A DNA stretch of 64,000 nt. Source: Saccharomonospora cyanea NA-134. Its GTDB lineage: Bacteria; Actinomycetota; Actinomycetes; Mycobacteriales; Pseudonocardiaceae. Positions 1 to 13,476 of this stretch are shown here, in pieces. The position numbers and the translations under genes were made by a program. Every line of letters starts with the position of its first letter. Positions within the stretch are counted from its first letter, which is position 1. The notes under the pieces were generated by a model. That model had not been told where the DNA came from and searched no databases. It was given only the letters and a program-made list of their open reading frames with translations. Location: assembly GCF_000244975.1 (NCBI RefSeq), contig NZ_CM001440.1, positions 1 through 64,000 on the forward strand. Direction: 5' to 3'.

Positions 1-403
1 TGCGACACCGCCCCCTGTCTGCGGCTATCACGAAAGCCCGGCGAAGTCGGTCGAGGCCCCGGTCACCCGTTCGCAGAACACCACTGGCGACACGCCAAAG
101 CCCGTGATTTCCTTGCCATCACGCAAGCCTTGTGGCATCGCGCACGGCTTGTTAGCGTGCCCCTCCTCGGACTTCGACGAACCCACCGGGTCGCGAAGTG
201 TGGTCGCAGGGGTGGGAGACTCGTTCCGGGGCGAAACCATGATCCCGTGGGGTGGAGGGTCCGCGGGTCGCGCGTACATTGGTGCACAGTTGTGGACAAC
301 TATGTGGATACCTGCTGCGTACGCGGGTGGCCACACCGACCTGCCGTGACGCTCCGCCGAGCCGTCGAGGGGAGAAAGGTCGAGGGGAGGGGAGCGGAGC
401 AGC
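1..403. other. Intergenic region upstream of dnaA
   Basis: No gene can be supported here. rpmH, which often lies divergently left of dnaA in actinobacteria, is not visible and presumably starts further left. One perfect reverse-oriented DnaA box, TGTGGACAA at 291-299, sits about 105 bases before dnaA, followed closely by TGTGGATAC (303-311). This suits autoregulation of dnaA by its product. A purine-rich stretch (361-400) provides the ribosome-binding region. No clear -10/-35 pair could be assigned by eye. Confidence 0.6.
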
Positions 404-2146
404 GTGTCTGAGCATCAGCTGAATCTGGCTGTTGTCTGGGAGCAGGTTGTCGCGGAACTCTCCGACGGAACGTTGTCCCCGCAACAACGCGCCTGGATGC
501 GGGTGACCCGTCCCATCGGCCTCCTGGACGGCACGGCGCTGCTGGCCGCTCCGAGCGACTTCGCCAAGGAGGCCATCGAGCGCGCGCTGCGTGAACCCAT
601 CACCTCCGCACTGTCCCGGCACCTCGGTCGTGAGGTGTCCCTCGCAGTGAAGGTCGACACCGCCGAGAGCGCACCGCCTCCCCCACCTCCTCCGCCCGCA
701 CCGCCGAGCAACCCCGCGCCGTCCGTCACGCCGGTATCTCCTTCCGGCCACTACGGGCCGGGGCCCGTCGGCGCGCACCCGGAACGGCCACCGCTGCCGT
801 CGGGCGAGGACACCATCATCATTCCGGCGATCCGGCCCCGTACCGAGACCGTCGAGCCCCGGATCCCGGGGCTGACTCACCGCGCGCACCCACCGACGAT
901 GCCGTCGGCGCATCCGCCGCCCCGGCCCGGCGGGCCACCACAGCCGCCGGCTCCGCACCCCAAGCACTCCCCGGAGGGCGACGAGGGTGACGAGGAGGTC
1001 GACGAGGAGAGCGAGGCCCTGGCCGCGGTGCACGAGATCTGGCCTACCTTCTCGGGTCAGCCGATCGCCGGGCAGCCCTACACCGCTCCGGCCCAGCCGC
1101 AGACGTCGAAGACCAGACTGAACGAGAAGTACAACTTCGACACGTTCGTCATCGGTGCCTCCAACCGCTTCGCGCACGCGGCGGCCGTCGCCGTCGCGGA
1201 GGCGCCGTCACGGGCCTACAACCCGTTGTTCGTCTGGGGCGAGTCCGGCCTCGGCAAGACGCACCTTCTGCACGCGGTCGGACACTACGCGCAACGGCTG
1301 TTCCCGGGCATGCGGGTGCGATACGTGTCGACGGAGGAGTTCACCAACGACTTCATCAACTCGCTCCGCGACGACCGCAAGGTGGCGTTCCAGCGTCGCT
1401 ACCGCGACATCGACATCCTGCTGGTCGACGACATCCAGTTCCTGGAGGGCAAGGAAGGAACCCAGGAGGAGTTCTTCCACACCTTCAACACGCTGCACAA
1501 CGCGAACAAGCAGATCGTCGTGTCCTCCGACCGCCCGCCGAAGCGGCTGGAGACGCTGGAGGAGCGGCTGCGCACGCGGTTCGAGTGGGGCTTGATCACC
1601 GATATCCAGCCGCCGGAACTCGAGACCCGCATCGCGATCCTGCGTAAGAAGGCCGCTCAGGACCGCCTGGCCGTTCCGGGTGAGGTGCTGGAGTTCATCG
1701 CGGCCCGCATCGAGGCGAACATCCGCGAGCTCGAGGGCGCGCTGATCCGTGTGACGGCGTTCGCCTCGCTGAACCAGCAGCCGGTGGACGTGGGGCTCGC
1801 CGAGATAGTGCTTCGCGACCTCATTCCCACCGATTCCCAGGCACCCGAGATCAGTGCGTCGACGATCATGCGCGTGACTGCGGAGTTCTTCGACGTCACG
1901 ATGGACGATCTCTGCGGGCCCGGCAAGACCAAGGCCCTGGCCACGGCACGGCAGATCGCGATGTACCTGTGCCGGGAGCTCACCGACATGTCGTTGCCCC
2001 GGATCGGTCAGACCTTCGGTGGCCGTGACCACACCACGGTGATGCACGCGGACAAGAAGATCCGCAAGGAGATGGCGGAGCGGCGCCGCATCTACGACCA
2101 GGTGCAGGAGCTGACCTCCCGCATCAAGCAGTGCGCTCGCCAGTGA
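404..2146 (+). CDS. dnaA: Chromosomal replication initiator protein DnaA
   Basis: ATP-dependent initiator that binds DnaA boxes at oriC, melts the origin and recruits the helicase. The 580-residue protein shows the standard four domains: an N-terminal oligomerisation domain (about residues 1-85); a long proline-rich then acidic linker (about 86-240, with a run of eight prolines); the AAA+ core with Walker A GESGLGKT near 280 and Walker B DILLVDD near 340; and a C-terminal DNA-binding domain with the DnaA signature [11 protein letters not shown] near 540. The long linker makes it larger than mycobacterial DnaA. The GTG start at 404 follows a purine-rich GGAGCGGAG. It is the first gene of the conserved replication block, and DnaA boxes lie on both sides of it. 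Confidence 0.98.
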   Translation: MSEHQLNLAVVWEQVVAELSDGTLSPQQRAWMRVTRPIGLLDGTALLAAPSDFAKEAIERALREPITSALSRHLGREVSLAVKVDTAESAPPPPPPPPAPPSNPAPSVTPVSPSGHYGPGPVGAHPERPPLPSGEDTIIIPAIRPRTETVEPRIPGLTHRAHPPTMPSAHPPPRPGGPPQPPAPHPKHSPEGDEGDEEVDEESEALAAVHEIWPTFSGQPIAGQPYTAPAQPQTSKTRLNEKYNFDTFVIGASNRFAHAAAVAVAEAPSRAYNPLFVWGESGLGKTHLLHAVGHYAQRLFPGMRVRYVSTEEFTNDFINSLRDDRKVAFQRRYRDIDILLVDDIQFLEGKEGTQEEFFHTFNTLHNANKQIVVSSDRPPKRLETLEERLRTRFEWGLITDIQPPELETRIAILRKKAAQDRLAVPGEVLEFIAARIEANIRELEGALIRVTAFASLNQQPVDVGLAEIVLRDLIPTDSQAPEISASTIMRVTAEFFDVTMDDLCGPGKTKALATARQIAMYLCRELTDMSLPRIGQTFGGRDHTTVMHADKKIRKEMAERRRIYDQVQELTSRIKQCARQ

Positions 2147-2283
2147 CGCCGTAGCACTTCCCCCTCTTCTCCGCGCTCGCGACGTGGTCGGGCGCGGATT
2201 CGTCGTCTTTTCACCTTCGTACGCGCGGTCCTGCGGTGCTCGCCTGCTTCGGCAGAAAAAAGCCCGCGTGCTGGTTTCCCGAG

Positions 2284-2658
2284 TTATCCACAGGGTTACT
2301 CGATCGAGTGTTACACATGTGGATGAAGACGCCGACAAGGGAAGACGCGTGTTTGTCCACAGTAGTCCACAGTCTTTCCACAGGTACTCCACAAGGTTGT
2401 CCACACTTGTGTCCACATCGAGGCTTCCGTCACTCGTTCCGGTGACAGGCACGTGTATGGGCGGTGCACAACCTGGGTATAACTCAGCCCAAATCTGTGG
2501 ATAGAGCTGTGGACAACTTGGCCGAGATGTGGATAGTTCGTTGTTGGCGCCCGTTCATCCACAGATGCCCCGAGTTGTCCACGGGCCCATCCCCAGGTTG
2601 TCCACACGCCGATGTGGCTAATGACCTGCGGCAACGGGCGTTATCCACACAATCCACA
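2284..2658. promoter_or_regulatory. DnaA-box cluster of oriC
   Basis: Forward boxes: TTATCCACA 2284-2292, TTGTCCACA 2353-2361, TAGTCCACA 2363-2371, CTTTCCACA 2374-2382, TACTCCACA 2385-2393, TTGTCCACA 2397-2405, GTGTCCACA 2409-2417, TCATCCACA 2555-2563, TTGTCCACG 2575-2583, TTGTCCACA 2598-2606, TTATCCACA 2641-2649 and CAATCCACA 2650-2658. Reverse boxes: TGTGGATGA 2319-2327, TGTGGATAG 2496-2504, TGTGGACAA 2508-2516 and TGTGGATAG 2528-2536. The six boxes from 2353 to 2417 all point the same way at 10-12 base spacing, about one helical turn, which would suit a continuous DnaA filament on one face of the DNA. Confidence 0.9.
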
Positions 2659-2659
2659 G

Positions 2660-2716
2660 CCCTTACTACTACGACTGCTTTTGTTCTTCTTCTGAGAAGA
2701 AAAGAAGAAAAACAGG
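2660..2716. other. A/T-enriched stretch in oriC, candidate DNA unwinding element
   Basis: A stretch strongly enriched in A and T with a pyrimidine run (TTGTTCTTCTTCT) directly followed by a purine run (GAGAAGAAAAGAAGAAAAA). The two runs can pair partly as an imperfect hairpin. It lies immediately after the last DnaA boxes (2641-2658), where an unwinding element would be expected. The role is inferred. Confidence 0.5.
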
Positions 2717-2757
2717 CTCGACGCGAAGTTGGGGACAACTCGCCGCCGGAGGGCTCC

Positions 2758-2787
2758 GAGAAGCTCCGAGAAGCTCCGAGAAGCTCC
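2758..2787. repeat. Three tandem copies of a 10-base repeat in oriC
   Basis: The unit GAGAAGCTCC occurs three times head to tail, and the sequence before it (GAGGGCTCC) looks like a decayed fourth copy. It lies between the A/T-rich stretch and dnaN and is not a DnaA box. Function unknown; it may be an iteron-like origin element or simple slippage. Confidence 0.85.
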
Positions 2788-2995
2788 GGGGAACCCGTGG
2801 CCCGAGGTGAGGCCGCAAGTCAGCACGCTCTACCGTGGAAGTCCACACGTCGGTGCGCTCGGTGGCCCACGACTGTTGGCCAGTGGCCAACGGGATCCGT
2901 CGCCGTGCGGACCCACAGACCTCGCCGGGAGTCATCCACCGGCGGTATGCGATCTCACGAGCTCCAACCGGCTCGGCTGTCGAAAGGATGGGCGC

Positions 2996-4123
2996 ATGAA
3001 GATCCGCGTCGAGCGCGACGGACTTGCCGATGCCGTCGCATGGGTGGCCCGGAGTCTGCCGTCGAGGCCGCCCGTTCCCGTGCTCGGTGGAGTCCTGCTC
3101 GACACGGGTGGCGGTACCGAGGCGCTGACCGTCTCCGGATTCGACTACGAGGTCTCGGCCACGGTCGGGGTGCCCGCCACCGTCTCCGACGAGGGCCGCA
3201 CGCTCGTGTCGGGCCGGTTGCTCGCCGACATCACCAAGTCGCTGCCCGCCAAACCCGTGGACATCGCGGTCGAAGGCGCTCGCGCCACCATCACCTGCGG
3301 AAACGCCCGGTTCAGCCTGCCGACCATGCCGGTGGAGGACTACCCGCAGCTCCCGGCACAGCCCGAACTCGCCGGGGAAGTGGCGGGCGACGCGTTCGCC
3401 CAGGCCGTCGCCCAGGTGGCGGTCGCGGCAGGCAAGGACGACACCCTGCCCATGCTCACCGGCATGCGCGTCGAGATCACCGGCACCACACTGACTCTCG
3501 TGGCCACCGACCGGTTCCGGCTGGCCATGCGCGAGTTCGACTGGCAGCCAGCCGAGGGCATCTCCGACTCCGCCGTGCTCGTGCCCGCACGGACGCTCGC
3601 CGACGCGGCCAAGTCTCTCGGCTCTGCCGGCACGAAGGTGCAGATCGGTCTCGCGGGCGGTGACGGTCTGCTCGGGCTTTCCGGCGGAGGCAAGTTCACC
3701 ACCACGCGCCTGCTCGACGCGGAGTTCCCGCCGTATCGGCAGCTCCTGCCGTCCGACCACTCCTCGCGGGCGATCCTGTACGTCCCCGCGCTCATCGAAG
3801 CGATCAAGCGCGTGTCGCTGGTCGCCGAACGGGGCACCCAGGTCAGGCTGGAGTTCGCCGACAACTCGCTGCGGCTCTCGGCAGGCGGTGACGACGAAGG
3901 CAGTGCGGAAGAGGAGCTTCCCGTCGACTACGAGGGGGAACCGGTGACCATCGCGTTCAACCCGACCTACCTCGTCGACGGCCTCGGCGCTCTGCACGCC
4001 GAGCGGGCCGAGTTGACGTTCACGACGCCGAACCGGCCCGCGTTGCTCAAGCCTGCCGACGAAAGCGGTGACGTCGTGCCCGGCTATCTCTACCTGTTGA
4101 TGCCGGTGCGGCTTCCCGGCTGA
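2996..4123 (+). CDS. dnaN: DNA polymerase III beta subunit (sliding clamp)
   Basis: The clamp encircles DNA as a dimer and tethers the replicative polymerase and many repair proteins. The 375-residue protein begins [10 protein letters not shown] and ends with a conserved-looking LYLLMPVRL, typical of beta clamps, with three repeated clamp folds over its length. ATG 2996 was chosen because AAAGGA lies 7 bases upstream (2983-2988) and the length matches the family. The longer open frame to the left runs through the origin and is not coding. It is separated from dnaA by oriC and followed 25 bases later by gnd. Confidence 0.97.
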   Translation: MKIRVERDGLADAVAWVARSLPSRPPVPVLGGVLLDTGGGTEALTVSGFDYEVSATVGVPATVSDEGRTLVSGRLLADITKSLPAKPVDIAVEGARATITCGNARFSLPTMPVEDYPQLPAQPELAGEVAGDAFAQAVAQVAVAAGKDDTLPMLTGMRVEITGTTLTLVATDRFRLAMREFDWQPAEGISDSAVLVPARTLADAAKSLGSAGTKVQIGLAGGDGLLGLSGGGKFTTTRLLDAEFPPYRQLLPSDHSSRAILYVPALIEAIKRVSLVAERGTQVRLEFADNSLRLSAGGDDEGSAEEELPVDYEGEPVTIAFNPTYLVDGLGALHAERAELTFTTPNRPALLKPADESGDVVPGYLYLLMPVRLPG

Positions 4124-4148
4124 GCAGCGGTACACCTGGAAGGGGAGC

Positions 4149-5051
4149 ATGCGAATGGCACAGCTTGGACTCGTCGGTCTGGGCAAGATGGGCTTCAACA
4201 TGCGGGAACGCCTTCGGGCGGCCGGCCACGAGGTGGTGGGCTACGACCGCAACACCGAGGTCAGCGACACCGCATCGTTGAAGGACCTGGTGTCGGCGCT
4301 CTCGGCGCCGCGGGTCGTCTGGGTGATGGTGCCCGCCGGCGAGCCGACCCGGCAGACCGTCGCCGAACTCGCGGAACTGCTCGACGAAGGCGACCTGGTG
4401 ATCGACGGTGGCAACTCCCGCTACACCGACGACACCCGCAACGCCGAACTGCTCGGCCGCCACGGGGTCGGCTACCTCGACGTCGGGGTCTCCGGCGGGG
4501 TGTGGGGCAAGGAGAACGGGTACGGCCTCATGGTCGGCGGCGACGAGGCCGACGTCGAACGCGCGATGCCGTTCTTCGACGCCCTCCGGCCCGAGGGACC
4601 ACGTGAGGAGGGCTTCGCCCACGCGGGCGGTGTCGGCGCCGGGCACTACGCGAAGATGGTGCACAACGGCATCGAGTACGGGCTCATGCAGGCCTACGCC
4701 GAGGGATTCGAGCTGCTCGACGCCTCGCAGGTCGTGCGGAACGTGCCCGCTGTGATCAAGGCGTGGCAGCGCGGCACCGTGGTGCGGTCGTGGTTGCTCG
4801 AACTACTGGTCCGCGCTCTGGAGGAGGACCCGGAACTGGACGACCTCGAGGGTTACGTCGAGGACTCCGGGGAAGGCCGCTGGACCCTGGAGGAGGCCAT
4901 CAACAACGCCGTTCCCGCCCCGGTGATCTCGGCGGCGTTGTTCGCGCGCTTCGCGTCGCGCCAGGAGGACTCGGCGGCGATGCGCGCCGTCGCGGCTCTC
5001 CGGGAACAGTTCGGTGGACACGCCGTCAAGACGAAGAAGGTATCCGGCTAG
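4149..5051 (+). CDS. gnd: 6-phosphogluconate dehydrogenase (decarboxylating), short GndA type
   Basis: Oxidative decarboxylation of 6-phosphogluconate to ribulose-5-phosphate in the pentose phosphate pathway. At 300 residues it belongs to the short class rather than the roughly 470-residue classical form. It has an N-terminal Rossmann motif GLGKMG (about residues 9-14), the substrate-binding segment DGGNSRY near 95, GVSGGVWG near 115, and the catalytic KMVHNGIEY near 172. The start is ATG 4149 after AAGGGGAGC; an in-frame ATG two codons later is possible. Position between dnaN and recF is conserved in Pseudonocardiaceae and some other actinobacteria. The stop codon directly abuts the recF start. 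Confidence 0.93.
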   Translation: MRMAQLGLVGLGKMGFNMRERLRAAGHEVVGYDRNTEVSDTASLKDLVSALSAPRVVWVMVPAGEPTRQTVAELAELLDEGDLVIDGGNSRYTDDTRNAELLGRHGVGYLDVGVSGGVWGKENGYGLMVGGDEADVERAMPFFDALRPEGPREEGFAHAGGVGAGHYAKMVHNGIEYGLMQAYAEGFELLDASQVVRNVPAVIKAWQRGTVVRSWLLELLVRALEEDPELDDLEGYVEDSGEGRWTLEEAINNAVPAPVISAALFARFASRQEDSAAMRAVAALREQFGGHAVKTKKVSG

Positions 5052-6221
5052 GTGTACCTGCGGCACCTCCAGGTGACCGACTTCCGGTCGTGGGAGCACG
5101 TCGATCTCCCGCTCGAGACCGGGCCCACGGTGCTGGTGGGCCCCAACGGGCGGGGAAAGACCAACCTGCTCGAAGCGGTCGGGTACGTCGCGACGCTCTC
5201 CTCGCACCGTGTCGCCACCGATGCCCCGCTGGTGAGGCACGGGTGCGAACGGGCCCTGGTGCGCGCGGCCGTGGTGAACGAGGGTCGAGAGCTCACCGTG
5301 GAGCTGGAGATCGCCCCGGGGCGGGCGAACCGGGCTCGGGTCAACCGCGGAGCCGTCGGCAAACCGCGGGAGATTCTGGGCATCCTGCGGACGGTGCTGT
5401 TCTCGCCCGAGGACCTGGCGCTCGTGCGAGGCGACCCTTCCGAGCGGCGACGGTTCCTCGACGAGTTGCTCGTGCAGCGGGCCCCGAGGTACGCGGGTGT
5501 GCGGTCGGAGTACGAACGGGTGTTGCGGCAGCGGAACGCGCTGCTGAAGAGCATGGGCAGACCCTCCTCCCGCCGTGGCCGCGGCGAGGAGGACCCCTAC
5601 GCGGCCTCGACGCTGCAGGTGTGGGACAACCACCTGGCGACGGCCGGCGCCGAGCTGCTGGCGGCACGGCTCAACCTCGTGGCCGACCTGGCGCCGTTCG
5701 TGGCCTCGGCCTACGCGGAGGTCGCGCCCGACTCACGTCCCGCTCTGATCTCCTACCGGTCGAGTCTCGGTACCGCGCTGCCGGAGGGCAGTGGCACCCC
5801 GGAAGGGCCGAGGGTGACGCGCGAGGAACTGGCGGAGGTTCTGCTGCGCGTGCTCGGGGAGTCGCGGGACGCGGAGCTGGAACGAGGCGTGAGTCTGGTG
5901 GGGCCGCACAGGGACGACCTCGACCTGGTGTTGGGCCAGGCTCCTGCGAAGGGCTACGCCAGCCACGGCGAGTCGTGGTCGTTCGCGTTGGCGCTCCGCC
6001 TGGCTTCGTACCAGCTCCTGCGCGGCGAGATGGGTGGGGAACCCGTCCTGTTGCTCGACGACGTGTTCGCCGAACTCGACACGCGGCGTCGTGCTCGGTT
6101 GGCCGACGTGGCCACGAAGGCCGAGCAGGTGCTGGTGACCGCCGCGGTGGAGGGTGACGTGCCTGCCGAGCTGGACGGCGTGCACTACCGCGTGTCGGAG
6201 GGCGAGGTGACCCGTGGCTGA
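5052..6221 (+). CDS. recF: DNA replication and repair protein RecF
   Basis: SMC/ABC-like ATPase that with RecO and RecR loads RecA at single-strand gaps. The 389-residue protein has Walker [10 protein letters not shown] near residues 33-41, a signature-type segment [13 protein letters not shown] near 305, and Walker [14 protein letters not shown] near 330-343, the RecF arrangement. The GTG start follows the gnd stop with no gap, so translation is probably coupled. Its last 8 bases overlap the start of the next gene. Confidence 0.96.
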   Translation: MYLRHLQVTDFRSWEHVDLPLETGPTVLVGPNGRGKTNLLEAVGYVATLSSHRVATDAPLVRHGCERALVRAAVVNEGRELTVELEIAPGRANRARVNRGAVGKPREILGILRTVLFSPEDLALVRGDPSERRRFLDELLVQRAPRYAGVRSEYERVLRQRNALLKSMGRPSSRRGRGEEDPYAASTLQVWDNHLATAGAELLAARLNLVADLAPFVASAYAEVAPDSRPALISYRSSLGTALPEGSGTPEGPRVTREELAEVLLRVLGESRDAELERGVSLVGPHRDDLDLVLGQAPAKGYASHGESWSFALALRLASYQLLRGEMGGEPVLLLDDVFAELDTRRRARLADVATKAEQVLVTAAVEGDVPAELDGVHYRVSEGEVTRG

Positions 6222-7029
6222 TCTCGAGGAGTCCACACAACAAAACGTGACGGCCGATACGCGAGTTACCCACCGACCTGGGGATAAGTCTGTGGATAGT
6301 GTGGATAACTCAGGTAGCGCGTTACCACTCCGGGTAACGAAAGTCCCGGAAGGAGGAACGCATAGTCCTCTGGTGAGCGTTGTCGACGAAAGAACCCCCG
6401 AACGGCGCACAGAGCGTAACAGTGGGGCTGGGCCGAACGAGGCCGGGGGTCACTCCGCTCCGGCGGTCTCCCAGGGGCACGAAGGCAGTCATCCACAGGG
6501 CCGGGACCTGGCCAGGGCCGCGTTGCGCGCGGCGAAGGAACGCGCCGCGGCGCGGGGAACCGAGCCGGGCGCCCGCAGGCCGGGAACGGCGGGGGCGGCC
6601 GGAAGCCGCACGGTGCCCGGGCTGCCGGGGCAGAACCCCCGGCGGCGCCGCTGGTCGGGGCCGGGGGCGGACGAGCGGGATCCACAGCCGTTCGGTCGCC
6701 TGGTGTCGAGGATGTCGACGCAACTCGGCTGGACCACGCGGCTCGTGAACGGCCGGGTCTTCGGACAGTGGTCGGCCCTGGTGGGGGCGGAGGTCGCCGA
6801 ACACGCCCAGCCGGTGGCGTTGAACGACGGCGAGCTGACCGTGCGCGCGAGTTCCACCGCATGGGCCACCCAGTTGCGCTTGCTGCAACGGCAGCTCCTG
6901 GCAAGAATCGCAGCGGGCGTCGGAAACGGCGTGGTCACGAGGATGCGGATCCAGGGACCGACGGCCCCGAGTTGGCGAAAGGGGCCGCGGCACATTCCGG
7001 GAAGGGGCCCCCGCGACACCTACGGTTGA
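6214..7029 (+). CDS. dciA: DciA family protein (DUF721), helicase-operator-like
   Basis: DciA is the widespread bacterial replicative-helicase loader/operator that replaces DnaC in most phyla; the actinobacterial copy lies between recF and gyrB. The DUF721 core (about residues 150-245) begins near the segment FGRLVSRMS and contains the typical [14 protein letters not shown]. The N-terminal half is low-complexity and arginine/glycine-rich and contains an [19 protein letters not shown] helix seen in relatives. Start uncertain: GTG 6214 overlaps recF by 8 bases; GTG 6373 has AGGAGG upstream (6351-6356) but 16 bases away. The first 50 codons contain two DnaA-box sequences, so this stretch may be regulatory if the later start is used. 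Confidence 0.85.
   Translation: MADLEESTQQNVTADTRVTHRPGDKSVDSVDNSGSALPLRVTKVPEGGTHSPLVSVVDERTPERRTERNSGAGPNEAGGHSAPAVSQGHEGSHPQGRDLARAALRAAKERAAARGTEPGARRPGTAGAAGSRTVPGLPGQNPRRRRWSGPGADERDPQPFGRLVSRMSTQLGWTTRLVNGRVFGQWSALVGAEVAEHAQPVALNDGELTVRASSTAWATQLRLLQRQLLARIAAGVGNGVVTRMRIQGPTAPSWRKGPRHIPGRGPRDTYG
6290..6307 (-). promoter_or_regulatory. Pair of abutting DnaA boxes in the 5' end of dciA
   Basis: TGTGGATAG (6290-6298) is followed directly by TGTGGATAA (6299-6307), two reverse-oriented DnaA boxes with no spacer. They are read in dciA as the codons for SVDSVDN. A similar pair occurs at 47940-47960. Binding is inferred from sequence only. Confidence 0.6.
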
Positions 7030-9283
<2,254 letters not shown>

Positions 9284-9348
9284 TCCGGGTTGCTGTCGAG
9301 TACCCGCGCGAAGCCAGACGTCCGACCGTGTGAAAGGAACTTCCAGCC

Positions 9349-11892
<2,544 letters not shown>

Positions 11893-11924
11893 TGGCTCGC
11901 GACAGACAGAGGGACTGACCGGTT

Positions 11925-12635
11925 GTGACACCACCTGACAACACCGAACAACGCGGCTCCGGTGGGGCGGACACCAGTACGGAGGAGGTTCCGCCGTGGC
12001 AGCGGGTGGCCAAGGACAGCTCGACAGCTCCGTCGGAGGGTGACGACGGAGCTACGCAGTGGCTACCGAGCCAGTCGAGTCAGGTGGGCGCCCAGCCGTC
12101 GGCGGCGGCACCGCCCCAGCAGGAGGCCGGTGCCGGGGAGCCCGTCTTCGCGCAGGGCGGCGCCGGTGGCCTGTTCGGCCAGGGCGGCGCCGGTGACCAG
12201 ACCCAGCAGGCGCGCGGTGCCGCGACAGCGGGCTCGACCCGGTCGGTGAGCGCGTTCCGCAGGCCGGGGCGAGGGCCGAGGAGGGCGAACCTCCAGGTCA
12301 AGCGCGTCGACCCGTGGTCGGTGCTGAAGCTGTCGCTCGTGCTCGGTGTGGCGCTGTTCTTCGTCTGGCTGGTGGCCGTCGGCGTGCTGTACATGGTGCT
12401 GGACGGCATGGGGGTGTGGGACAACCTCAACGGCACCTACACCTCGCTGGTGGCCAACGACGGGGCCGAAGGGGAACTGCTCATCACGGCGGGCACGGTG
12501 TTCGGCGCCGCGGCCATCGTGGGAGCGGTGAACATCGTGCTGATCTCGGCGTTGACCACGTTGGGAGCCTTCGTCTACAACGTGTGCGCCGGGCTCACCG
12601 GCGGGTTGGAGCTCACGCTGTCGGAACGGGAGTGA
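11925..12635 (+). CDS. DUF3566 membrane protein
   Basis: Conserved actinobacterial membrane protein found directly after gyrA (the Rv0007 position in mycobacteria); function unknown. About 110 N-terminal residues are polar and low in complexity (Q, S, A, G-rich). A DUF3566 domain follows with two membrane segments (about 135-157 and 190-215) separated by a short loop with the conserved LDGMGVWDNLN. Transmembrane plus disordered cytoplasmic tail architecture fits the family. GTG start 32 bases after gyrA, so it is probably part of the gyrBA transcript. Confidence 0.9.
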   Translation: MTPPDNTEQRGSGGADTSTEEVPPWQRVAKDSSTAPSEGDDGATQWLPSQSSQVGAQPSAAAPPQQEAGAGEPVFAQGGAGGLFGQGGAGDQTQQARGAATAGSTRSVSAFRRPGRGPRRANLQVKRVDPWSVLKLSLVLGVALFFVWLVAVGVLYMVLDGMGVWDNLNGTYTSLVANDGAEGELLITAGTVFGAAAIVGAVNIVLISALTTLGAFVYNVCAGLTGGLELTLSERE

Positions 12636-12684
12636 CCCCGGCGAAAGGGCGCTGATCGGCTTGAGGTAAGCTGTTCAGCGTTAC

Positions 12685-12758
12685 GGGCCCATAGCTCAGG
12701 CGGTTAGAGCGCTTCGCTGATAACGAAGAGGTCGGAGGTTCAAGTCCTCCTGGGCCCA
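12685..12758 (+). tRNA. tRNA-Ile (GAT)
   Basis: A complete 74-base cloverleaf: acceptor GGGCCCA pairs with TGGGCCC, anticodon GAT at 12719-12721 in the loop CTGATAA, T arm GGAGGTTCAAGTCCTCC, discriminator A at 12758. CCA is not encoded. It lies after the gyrA block, its usual place in actinobacteria, and a strong terminator follows. Confidence 0.97.
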
Positions 12759-12768
12759 CAGCAGATCA

Positions 12769-12805
12769 GGGGCGGTTGACTTGTACAGGTCAACCGCCCC
12801 TTTTT
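12769..12805 (+). terminator. Rho-independent terminator after tRNA-Ile
   Basis: A perfect 12-base stem, GGGGCGGTTGAC (12769-12780) with GTCAACCGCCCC (12789-12800), an 8-base loop, then TTTTT (12801-12805). It ends transcription of the tRNA and possibly of the upstream block. Confidence 0.95.
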
Positions 12806-12964
12806 GTCTGACCGGATCCGTCCCGCCGGAGTCTGAGCCGTCCGCTCTCGTTTCCGCTCCCAGCCGGAGAACTACTCCGTGGTTCCGTGGCTTCCGGTGT
12901 GCTCCCTCTCCTTCGTGGTCTTCCGCTGGTGGCGAGTGTTGCGAGCCCCCTCTCAATACAGATA

Positions 12965-12982
12965 TTTTAGCTTATGCTGAAA
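12965..12982. promoter_or_regulatory. Palindromic operator upstream of the MarR-like regulator
   Basis: TTTTAGC (12965-12971) and GCTGAAA (12976-12982) form a near-perfect inverted repeat around TTAT, in an A/T-rich patch 20 bases before the regulator's start codon. Position and symmetry suggest autoregulation. The binding protein is inferred. Confidence 0.6.
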
Positions 12983-13002
12983 CAACTGTAAGGAGAGTGT
13001 GC

Positions 13003-13476
13003 ATGGCCGAGCGGGAGACGTTGCTGGAGTGGGCGGAGCAGGTCTCGATGTACCTGGCACGCGATGGTGTGCCACCGATCGCCGGGCGGGTGCTGGGATG
13101 GTTGATGGTCTGTGACCCGCCGGAGCAGTCCGCAGGACAGATCAGCGCCGCCATCGGCGCCAGCCGAGCCTCGTTGACTTCGAACCTGCGGGTGCTGTCC
13201 AGCATGGGATTTCTGACCAGCAGAACCCGGCCGGGTGAGCGGACGGTCTACTACCGGATGGCGGAAGGCGCCTGGGCTGGCGTGGTCCGCAGGCAGCTCG
13301 CGAGCATCACCTCGTTCCTCGACATCACCGGCAGGGGGCTGGAGCTGGTCGGTCCGGACGGGGACCGGGCCGCGCGCGTTCGCGAGGCACACGCCACCTT
13401 CGAATGGATGGCTGGGGTGTTCGCCGACGCGCCACCGCCACCCGCCCCGGGCTCGGCAGACGGGGAGGCGGTATGA
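13003..13476 (+). CDS. MarR/GbsR-type winged-helix transcriptional regulator
   Basis: A 157-residue DNA-binding protein. Residues about 25-95 form a winged helix with recognition segment AAIGASRASLTSNLRVLSSMGFL followed by a wing RTRPGERTVYYRM; the C-terminal part is helical and ends in a proline-rich tail, as in GbsR/PadR-like regulators. ATG 13003 has AGGAG 7 bases upstream. Its stop overlaps the ATG of the FAD monooxygenase (ATGA), so the pair is translationally coupled. The regulator probably controls both genes through the palindrome at 12965-12982. The ligand is unknown and is presumably the monooxygenase substrate. Confidence 0.85.
   Translation: MAERETLLEWAEQVSMYLARDGVPPIAGRVLGWLMVCDPPEQSAGQISAAIGASRASLTSNLRVLSSMGFLTSRTRPGERTVYYRMAEGAWAGVVRRQLASITSFLDITGRGLELVGPDGDRAARVREAHATFEWMAGVFADAPPPPAPGSADGEAV

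Larger units (their letters stand above)
2147..2995. other. oriC: Chromosomal origin of replication (oriC)
   Basis: The 849-base dnaA-dnaN spacer is the classical position of oriC in actinobacteria. It contains at least 15 DnaA-box-like nonamers between 2284 and 2658, in two orientations, including four perfect TTGTCCACA or TTATCCACA copies and close variants. These are followed by a T/A-enriched stretch (2660-2716), unusual in this GC-rich DNA and a candidate unwinding element, and three copies of a 10-base direct repeat (2758-2787). From 2790 to 2980 nothing is recognisable apart from the dnaN leader. Origin activity is inferred from position and box density. Confidence 0.93.

Noticed and set aside
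2464-3663. A 399-codon plus-strand frame running through oriC into dnaN
   Set aside because: Its first half covers DnaA boxes and its second half is a shifted reading of dnaN; no protein family is recognisable.
12769-12805. Riboswitch or attenuator after tRNA-Ile
   Set aside because: A simple perfect stem followed by T5, with no gene close downstream on the same transcript; it is a terminator.
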